From Psychrobacillus sp042885655 (GTDB lineage Bacteria; Bacillota; Bacilli; Bacillales_A; Planococcaceae): DNA of 64,000 nt. Positions 58,325 to 64,000 of this stretch are shown here, piece by piece. The notes under the pieces are model-generated. The model worked only from the letters and a program-made list of their open reading frames with translations, searched no databases and was not told the origin of the DNA. How positions within the stretch are numbered: position 1 is the stretch's first letter; the number at the start of each line of letters is the position of its first letter. The DNA is taken from assembly GCF_042885655.1 (NCBI RefSeq), contig NZ_JBHVRO010000003.1, positions 248,001 through 312,000 on the forward strand, given 5' to 3'. Position numbers and translations under genes: made by a program.

Positions 58325-58349
58325 AATGGCGGAGCTTGATTCCGCCATT
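58325..58349 (+). promoter_or_regulatory. hairpin between atpE and atpF
   Basis: AATGGCGGA / TCCGCCATT, 9 bp perfect, 7-base loop, weak pyrimidine tail. Likely partial terminator or 3' stabiliser of atpE mRNA. Confidence 0.65.
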
Positions 58350-58435
58350 CTCTTTATGAATTAGAAAACAATGAACACAATTTTACTTTATAGAAGCAAT
58401 ATCTCTTAATAGCGTTTGAAAGGAGTGAAACAATC

Positions 58436-58960
58436 GTGTCTTTTGATTACCTTGTACTTGGTGCTACTGACCATGGTGGGTTTAACACATTGGATATCTT
58501 TGCTACATTATTCTTCTTCGTTCTACTTTTAGTATTATTGAAGAAAGTAGCATGGGGTCCACTAATGGGTATTATGATTCAACGTGAAGAGTTAATCGCA
58601 AGCGAAATCGAAGCAGCTGAAAATAGCCGCCAAGAATCAGCTCGTTTACTTGAAGAACAGCGTGACTTATTAAAAGAAGCGCGTACGGAAGCATTAGCGA
58701 TTGTAGAAAATGCGAAGAAGCAAGGCGAAGTATCTCGTGAAGAAATTATTACGACTGCTCGTTCTGAAGCTGCGCGTTTGAAAGAATCTGCTATCCGTGA
58801 AATCGATACAGAAAAAGAAAGAGCGATTGCAGCGGTACGAGAAGAAGTCGTTTCACTTTCAGTACTTGCGGCGTCCAAAGTTCTTGAAAAAGAAGTTTCG
58901 GAAGAAGATAATCGTGCGCTAATCGAGGCAACGATTGCGAAGGCAGGCGAAGTTAAGTGA
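58436..58960 (+). CDS. atpF: ATP synthase Fo subunit b
   Basis: 174 residues from GTG (AAAGGAGTG upstream). One N-terminal membrane helix (about 20-38), then a long charged coiled coil forming the peripheral stalk. Overlaps atpH by 4 bp (GTGA). Confidence 0.94.
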   Translation: MSFDYLVLGATDHGGFNTLDIFATLFFFVLLLVLLKKVAWGPLMGIMIQREELIASEIEAAENSRQESARLLEEQRDLLKEARTEALAIVENAKKQGEVSREEIITTARSEAARLKESAIREIDTEKERAIAAVREEVVSLSVLAASKVLEKEVSEEDNRALIEATIAKAGEVK

Positions 58961-59493
58961 GTAATTCAACTGCAGCAAAGCGTTACGCAATCGCATTATT
59001 CGAGCTAGCACAACAAAAAAACGAGCTTCGTTCTGTTGAAGAAGATTTGCGTGAGCTTAAAATTGTCTGGAATAGTAATAAAGAATTGAAAAATTTATTC
59101 ATTTCTCCAAAGCTTTCTCTAGACAAGAAAAAAGAGCTTATTCGTCAAATTTTTACAAATGCTAATCCAATCGTAATCAATACACTTTTAGTGCTTATTG
59201 ACAAGAAAAGATTAGGCGAGGTTGGTAACATTATCAGTGAATTTATGACACTTTCCAATGAAGCACAAGGTGTTGCAGAAGCGAAAGTATATTCAACTCG
59301 TGATTTAACAGAAGAAGAACGAGCGAACATTTCAACCGTGTTTGCAAAAAATGTTGGAAAACAATCTTTACGTATAGAAAACATTGTAGATCCATCCATT
59401 ATTGGTGGAATGCGTGTTCAAATCGGAAACCGCATTTACGATAACAGTCTTAGCACGAAGCTAGATCGTTTAAAACGTAATTTGATCGGTTAA
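58957..59493 (+). CDS. atpH: ATP synthase F1 subunit delta
   Basis: 178 residues from GTG overlapping the atpF stop. N-terminal helical bundle (AKRYAIALFELAQQ) and C-terminal IENIVDPSIIGGMRVQIGN. Links F1 to the b stalk. Confidence 0.94.
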   Translation: MSNSTAAKRYAIALFELAQQKNELRSVEEDLRELKIVWNSNKELKNLFISPKLSLDKKKELIRQIFTNANPIVINTLLVLIDKKRLGEVGNIISEFMTLSNEAQGVAEAKVYSTRDLTEEERANISTVFAKNVGKQSLRIENIVDPSIIGGMRVQIGNRIYDNSLSTKLDRLKRNLIG

Positions 59494-59520
59494 TATTATG
59501 AATTTAGAGAGGTGACATAC

Positions 59521-61029
59521 ATGAGCATCAAAGCTGAAGAAATCAGTGTCTTGATTAAACAGCAGATTGAGAATTATGAATCTGAGATGAAAGTTAGCGA
59601 CGTTGGTACAGTTATCAAAATTGGTGACGGTATCGCTCTTGCTCATGGCCTCGACAACGTCATGGCCGGAGAACTTTTAGAATTCTCAACTGGTGTATTA
59701 GGTATGGCTCAAAACTTGGAAGCGAACAACGTAGGTATCGTTATCCTTGGACCATACACAGACATCAAAGAAGGCGATGAAGTACGTCGAACTGGCCGTA
59801 TTATGGAAGTTCCTGTTGGTAAAGAATTGATTGGCCGCGTTGTCAATCCACTTGGCCAACCAGTTGACGGACTAGGTCCTATCGCAACTACAAAATCTCG
59901 TCCAATTGAAAGTCCTGCACAAGGGGTTATGGCACGTAAATCGGTTCATGAACCACTTCAAACAGGTATTAAAGCTATTGACGCGCTTGTACCAATCGGA
60001 CGCGGACAACGCGAGTTAATCATCGGTGACCGTCAAACAGGTAAAACGACTGTTGCGATTGATACAATCCTTAACCAAGCAGACCAAGATATGATCTGTG
60101 TTTACGTTGCAATCGGTCAAAAAGAATCGACTGTTCGTAATGTTGTTGAAACACTTCGTAAAAAAGGTGCTCTAGACTACACAATCGTTGTTACTGCATC
60201 TGCATCTCAACCAGCACCATTATTATACTTAGCTCCTTATGCTGGTGTAACAATGGCAGAAGAATTTATGTTCGAAGGTAAGCATGTTTTAATCGTTTAT
60301 GATGATTTATCTAAACAAGCTGCTGCATACCGTGAACTTTCATTACTTCTTAAACGTCCTCCAGGTCGTGAAGCATATCCAGGGGATGTATTCTACTTAC
60401 ACAGCCGTCTACTTGAGCGCGCTGCGAAGTTAAATGAAACTTTAGGTGCAGGTTCAATCACTGCATTACCATTCGTTGAAACACAAGCGGGAGATATCTC
60501 AGCTTATATTCCAACAAACGTAATCTCGATTACAGATGGTCAAATTTTCTTACAATCTGATTTATTCTTCTCTGGTGTACGTCCAGCAATCAACGCTGGT
60601 TTATCCGTATCCCGTGTAGGTGGATCAGCTCAAATTAAAGCTATGAAGAGTGTTGCAGGTACACTACGTCTTGACTTAGCTGCATACCGTGAGTTGGAAG
60701 CATTCTCTCAATTTGGATCAGATCTTGATGCTGCAACTCAAGCAAAACTTAATCGTGGTGTTCGTACTGTAGAAGTATTAAAACAAGACTTGAATTCTCC
60801 TATTAAAGTAGAAAAACAAGTTATGATTTTATATGCTCTAACACGTGGACATTTAGATGATATCCCAGTTAAAGATATCACTCGCTTTGAAGCAGAATTA
60901 TATAGCTGGTTAGATACAAACCACACAAACGTTTTAGATCATATTCGCACGACTAAAGCTCTTCCTTCAGATGAAGACTTAACAAATGCAATTTCTGCAT
61001 TCAAAAAGACTTTCGCTAAATCTGAATAA
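59521..61029 (+). CDS. atpA: ATP synthase F1 subunit alpha
   Basis: 502 residues from ATG 59521 (GAGAGGTGA upstream). Walker A GDRQTGKT near 169-176, arginine-finger region SVSRVGGSAQIKAMK. Regulatory nucleotide sites. Confidence 0.96.
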   Translation: MSIKAEEISVLIKQQIENYESEMKVSDVGTVIKIGDGIALAHGLDNVMAGELLEFSTGVLGMAQNLEANNVGIVILGPYTDIKEGDEVRRTGRIMEVPVGKELIGRVVNPLGQPVDGLGPIATTKSRPIESPAQGVMARKSVHEPLQTGIKAIDALVPIGRGQRELIIGDRQTGKTTVAIDTILNQADQDMICVYVAIGQKESTVRNVVETLRKKGALDYTIVVTASASQPAPLLYLAPYAGVTMAEEFMFEGKHVLIVYDDLSKQAAAYRELSLLLKRPPGREAYPGDVFYLHSRLLERAAKLNETLGAGSITALPFVETQAGDISAYIPTNVISITDGQIFLQSDLFFSGVRPAINAGLSVSRVGGSAQIKAMKSVAGTLRLDLAAYRELEAFSQFGSDLDAATQAKLNRGVRTVEVLKQDLNSPIKVEKQVMILYALTRGHLDDIPVKDITRFEAELYSWLDTNHTNVLDHIRTTKALPSDEDLTNAISAFKKTFAKSE

Positions 61030-61073
61030 TTCTTTTGTCTAAGTGAAAAAAACGATAAGGTGGTGAAATACCA

Positions 61074-61934
61074 GTGGCATCATTACGCGACATTAAAAGT
61101 AAAATTACGTCAACAAAGAAAACAAGTCAAATTACCAAAGCTATGCAAATGGTTTCTGCTTCTAAATTGAATCGTGCGGAGGAAAATGCGAAAGCATACG
61201 TTCCTTACATGTCAAAAATTCAAGAAGTAGTAGGCGCAATTGCAACAGGCACAAGTGATAGTGGACATCCAATGTTAACTTCTCGTCCTGTGAAAAAGAC
61301 AGCATATCTTGTTATTACTGCAGATCGTGGCTTAGCAGGTGCGTATAATAGTAATATTATCCGTGCAGCATCTAATGCAATAGCTGAGCGACATTCTTCA
61401 AAAGATGAGTATGTGATCTTTGCAATTGGTCGTATGGGACGTGACTTCTTCGCAAAACGTGGTTCTAATGTAATCGGAGAAGTAATAGGTTTACCAGATC
61501 AACCTGCTTTTTCTGATATTAAAGAAATAGCGCGCAGAGCTGTTGGTATGTTCACAGATGGTACATATGATGAACTTTATATGTACTATAACCACTTTGT
61601 CAGTGCCATCTCTAGTGAAGTAACAGAGAAAAAGGTACTGCCACTTACGGATATTGCAGTAGAAACAGGCACAACTGCTTCTTATGAATTCGATCCTTCA
61701 GCTGAAGCGATTTTAGAAGTATTGCTTCCGCAATATGCGGAAAGCCTAATTTTTGGTGCATTACTCGATGGTAAAGCAAGTGAACATGCTATGCGTATGT
61801 CTGCGATGAAATCCGCGACAGACAACGCAACTGATTTAATTGGTAACTTAACATTAGTTTATAACCGAGCACGACAAGCAGCAATTACGCAAGAAATTAC
61901 GGAAATTGTTGGCGGTGCAGCGGCTTTAGAATAG
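61074..61934 (+). CDS. atpG: ATP synthase F1 subunit gamma
   Basis: 286 residues from GTG (AAGGTGG upstream). N-terminal MASLRDIKSKITSTKKTSQI and C-terminal YNRARQAAITQEITEIVGGA helices form the rotor axle. Confidence 0.95.
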   Translation: MASLRDIKSKITSTKKTSQITKAMQMVSASKLNRAEENAKAYVPYMSKIQEVVGAIATGTSDSGHPMLTSRPVKKTAYLVITADRGLAGAYNSNIIRAASNAIAERHSSKDEYVIFAIGRMGRDFFAKRGSNVIGEVIGLPDQPAFSDIKEIARRAVGMFTDGTYDELYMYYNHFVSAISSEVTEKKVLPLTDIAVETGTTASYEFDPSAEAILEVLLPQYAESLIFGALLDGKASEHAMRMSAMKSATDNATDLIGNLTLVYNRARQAAITQEITEIVGGAAALE

Positions 61935-61969
61935 TCAAGGAAAGAACAGTAAGACAGGAGGGAACAGTA

Positions 61970-63385
61970 GTGAACAAAGGACAAGTACTACAAGTAATGG
62001 GTCCAGTTGTTGACGTTAAATTTGACAATGGCCAATTACCAGCTATCTATAATGCGTTAACTGTAGCGATTGAACGTCCAAACGAAGCGCCTACTACATT
62101 AACATTAGAAGTAGCTTTACACTTAGGAGATGACTCTGTTCGTACTATTGCTATGGCGTCTACTGACGGCCTTAAGCGTGGTACAGAAGTAATAGATGCT
62201 GGTGCAGCAATTTCTGTTCCAGTTGGTGACGTTACATTAGGACGTGTATTCAACGTTCTTGGTGAAGTTATCGACTTAGGAGAAGAAATTTCTGCGAATG
62301 ACCGTCGTGATCCTATTCACCGTCAAGCACCAACATTTGAAAATCTTTCAACAGAAGTAGAAATTCTTGAAACAGGTATCAAAGTAGTAGACCTTTTAGC
62401 TCCATATATTAAAGGTGGTAAAATCGGTCTATTCGGTGGTGCCGGAGTAGGGAAAACGGTTCTTATCCAAGAACTTATTAACAATATCGCACAAGAACAC
62501 GGTGGTATTTCGGTATTCGCTGGTGTTGGAGAGCGTACACGTGAAGGAAATGACTTATTCCACGAGATGAGCGATTCCGGCGTTATTAAGAAAACAGCAA
62601 TGGTATTTGGTCAAATGAATGAGCCACCTGGTGCACGTATGCGTGTAGCTTTAACTGGTCTTACAATGGCTGAATATTTCCGTGATGAACAAGGTGCAGA
62701 CGTACTACTATTCATCGATAATATCTTCCGTTTCACACAAGCAGGTTCTGAGGTTTCTGCATTATTAGGCCGTATGCCTTCTGCTGCTGGTTACCAACCA
62801 ACTCTTGCTACTGAAATGGGTCAATTGCAAGAGCGTATCACGTCAACAAACACTGGTTCTGTTACATCTATCCAAGCGATTTATGTACCTGCCGATGACT
62901 ATACGGATCCAGCTCCAGCAACAACATTCGCTCACTTAGATGCAACAACAAACTTAGAGCGTAAATTATCTGAGATGGGTATTTACCCAGCTGTGGATCC
63001 TTTAGCTTCTTCTTCTCGTGCGCTTTCACCAGAAATCGTAGGACAAGAGCATTATGAAGTAGCACGTCAAGTGCAATATACTTTACAACGTTACAGAGAG
63101 CTACAAGATATCATCGCAATCTTAGGTATGGATGAATTAGGGGACGAAGACAAGTTAACGGTTAATCGTGCTCGTCGTATTCAGTTCTACCTATCTCAAA
63201 ACTTCCATGTTGCAGAACAATTTACTGGTCAAAAAGGTTCATACGTTCCTGTTAAAGAAACGGTTCAAGGATTTAAACAAATTCTTGAAGGTAAATATGA
63301 CCACCTTCCAGAAGATGCTTTCCGCTTAGTAGGACGCATTGAAGAAGTTGTTGAAAAAGCGAAAAGCATGGGCGTAGAAGTATAA
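61970..63385 (+). CDS. atpD: ATP synthase F1 subunit beta
   Basis: 471 residues from GTG (GGAGGGAACAG upstream). Walker A GGAGVGKT (156-163), GERTREGNDL, catalytic-site ALTGLTMAEYFRD, and a DELGDED form of the DELSEED lever. Confidence 0.96.
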   Translation: MNKGQVLQVMGPVVDVKFDNGQLPAIYNALTVAIERPNEAPTTLTLEVALHLGDDSVRTIAMASTDGLKRGTEVIDAGAAISVPVGDVTLGRVFNVLGEVIDLGEEISANDRRDPIHRQAPTFENLSTEVEILETGIKVVDLLAPYIKGGKIGLFGGAGVGKTVLIQELINNIAQEHGGISVFAGVGERTREGNDLFHEMSDSGVIKKTAMVFGQMNEPPGARMRVALTGLTMAEYFRDEQGADVLLFIDNIFRFTQAGSEVSALLGRMPSAAGYQPTLATEMGQLQERITSTNTGSVTSIQAIYVPADDYTDPAPATTFAHLDATTNLERKLSEMGIYPAVDPLASSSRALSPEIVGQEHYEVARQVQYTLQRYRELQDIIAILGMDELGDEDKLTVNRARRIQFYLSQNFHVAEQFTGQKGSYVPVKETVQGFKQILEGKYDHLPEDAFRLVGRIEEVVEKAKSMGVEV

Positions 63386-63409
63386 TAAATCGGACCAGGA
63401 GGTAAAAAT

Positions 63410-63814
63410 ATGAAGACACTTACAGTCAATATTGTCACTCCCGACGGCCCGGTATACGATTCTGAAGTAGACATGATTATCGCTAAAACAGCATCCGGTG
63501 AAATCGGTATTTTACCTGGCCATATTCCAATGGTTGCGCCACTTGTAATCGGTGCAGTTAAATTGAAAAAAGATGGAAAAACAGAGTACGCAGCAGTAAA
63601 CGGTGGTTTTGTAGAAGTTCGTCCTGAAAAGGTAACAATTTTAGCTCAATCATCTGAAGTTGCTACAACTATCGATCTAACTCGTGCAAAAGAAGCGATG
63701 AAACGTGCAGAAGAACGTCTTCAAAGTAAGCAAGATTCAACCGACTTTACTCGTGCTGAACTTGCCTTGAAGCGTGCGATGAATCGTATCAACGTTTATG
63801 AGGGTAACATTTAA
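63410..63814 (+). CDS. atpC: ATP synthase F1 subunit epsilon
   Basis: 134 residues, AGGAGG before ATG. N-terminal beta sandwich (IVTPDGPVYDSEVDMI, GEIGILPGHIPMVAPL) and C-terminal two-helix inhibitor arm (RAKEAMKRAEERLQ). Last gene of the operon in the window. Confidence 0.95.
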   Translation: MKTLTVNIVTPDGPVYDSEVDMIIAKTASGEIGILPGHIPMVAPLVIGAVKLKKDGKTEYAAVNGGFVEVRPEKVTILAQSSEVATTIDLTRAKEAMKRAEERLQSKQDSTDFTRAELALKRAMNRINVYEGNI

Positions 63815-63868
63815 TCTCATTCAGTTATTAATTAATGAATAAGATTTAAGACCTCTGGTGAATGCCAC

Positions 63869-63912
63869 AGATTTTGTAAGGGAGTTAATCGTGTCCGCAC
63901 GATACAAAATCT
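63869..63912 (+). promoter_or_regulatory. nested hairpin downstream of atpC
   Basis: AGATTTTGTA / TACAAAATCT outer stem and ATCGTG / CACGAT inner stem around TCCG. No T-run; upstream of the operon terminator. Confidence 0.6.
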
Positions 63913-63950
63913 AGCCTCTTAGCCAAGGTAATTTGATTTATATGAAAAAC

Positions 63951-63985
63951 AAACGGGCAGAACTAGTTCTGCCCGTTTTTATCAT
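63951..63985 (+). terminator. terminator of the atp operon (bidirectional form)
   Basis: AAACGGGCAGAACT is followed directly by its complement and a T-run. Confidence 0.9.
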
Positions 63986-64000
63986 GTTAAGAGCAACATC

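Overview
The window is an AT-rich chromosomal segment of a spore-forming Firmicute, most likely a member of the Planococcaceae (Psychrobacillus, Sporosarcina or Lysinibacillus relatives). Four sporulation genes (rsfA, pbpG, spo0F, spoIIR) and a gene order close to Bacillus subtilis from rsfA to the atp operon support this; the genus is an inference.

Layout. 1-8.5 kb: rsfA (cut by the window edge), a DUF1450 gene, ywfO, ywgA, ywhB, ywhD, pbpG, speE-speB. 8.6-12 kb: a membrane diguanylate cyclase, ywiB-argS, then a gene-free stretch rich in palindromic repeats. 12.8-23.3 kb: a cobalamin-riboswitch-controlled operon of 13 tightly overlapping genes for salvage (not de novo synthesis) of B12. 24-31.7 kb: fatty-acid / short-chain acyl-CoA oxidation (fadF, thiolase, hydroxyacyl-CoA dehydrogenase, two acyl-CoA dehydrogenases, TetR regulator). 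32-35.2 kb: icmF, a fused B12-dependent mutase, a plausible consumer of the cofactor. 35.5-56.5 kb: conserved core block rpoE-pyrG-ywjG-spo0F-fbaA-tal-murA-glpX-rho-rpmE-tdk-prfA-prmC-spoIIR-ywlC-mntP-ywlE-mcp-rpiB-ywlG-glyA-upp. 56.5-64 kb: the complete F1Fo ATP synthase operon atpZ-I-B-E-F-H-A-G-D-C.

How it works together. The B12 operon imports corrinoids (BtuFCD), adenosylates them (PduO-type enzyme), clips cobinamides to cobyric acid (CbiZ fused to BtuD), rebuilds the aminopropanol arm (CbiB, CobD), activates it (two CobU-like proteins), and attaches alpha-ribazole that is itself imported and phosphorylated (CblT, CblS) through CobS and CobC. Two members look remodelled: a cobyric acid synthase homologue that has lost its glutaminase domain but kept the C-terminal tail, and two CobU paralogues that each keep a different half of the family motifs.

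The most striking unexplained structure is non-coding: at least seven intergenic loci carry arrays of a degenerate motif (core roughly AATYGGTYKC on one strand) repeated every 20-21 bp, i.e. two helical turns. They lie just downstream of gene ends and fill three of the four convergent intergenic regions. A cluster of DnaA boxes at spoIIR-ywlC, a very long hairpin on the mntP start site, a 127-bp element with terminal inverted repeats beside a duplicated hairpin, and a pyrG leader of the reiterative-transcription type are further points of interest.
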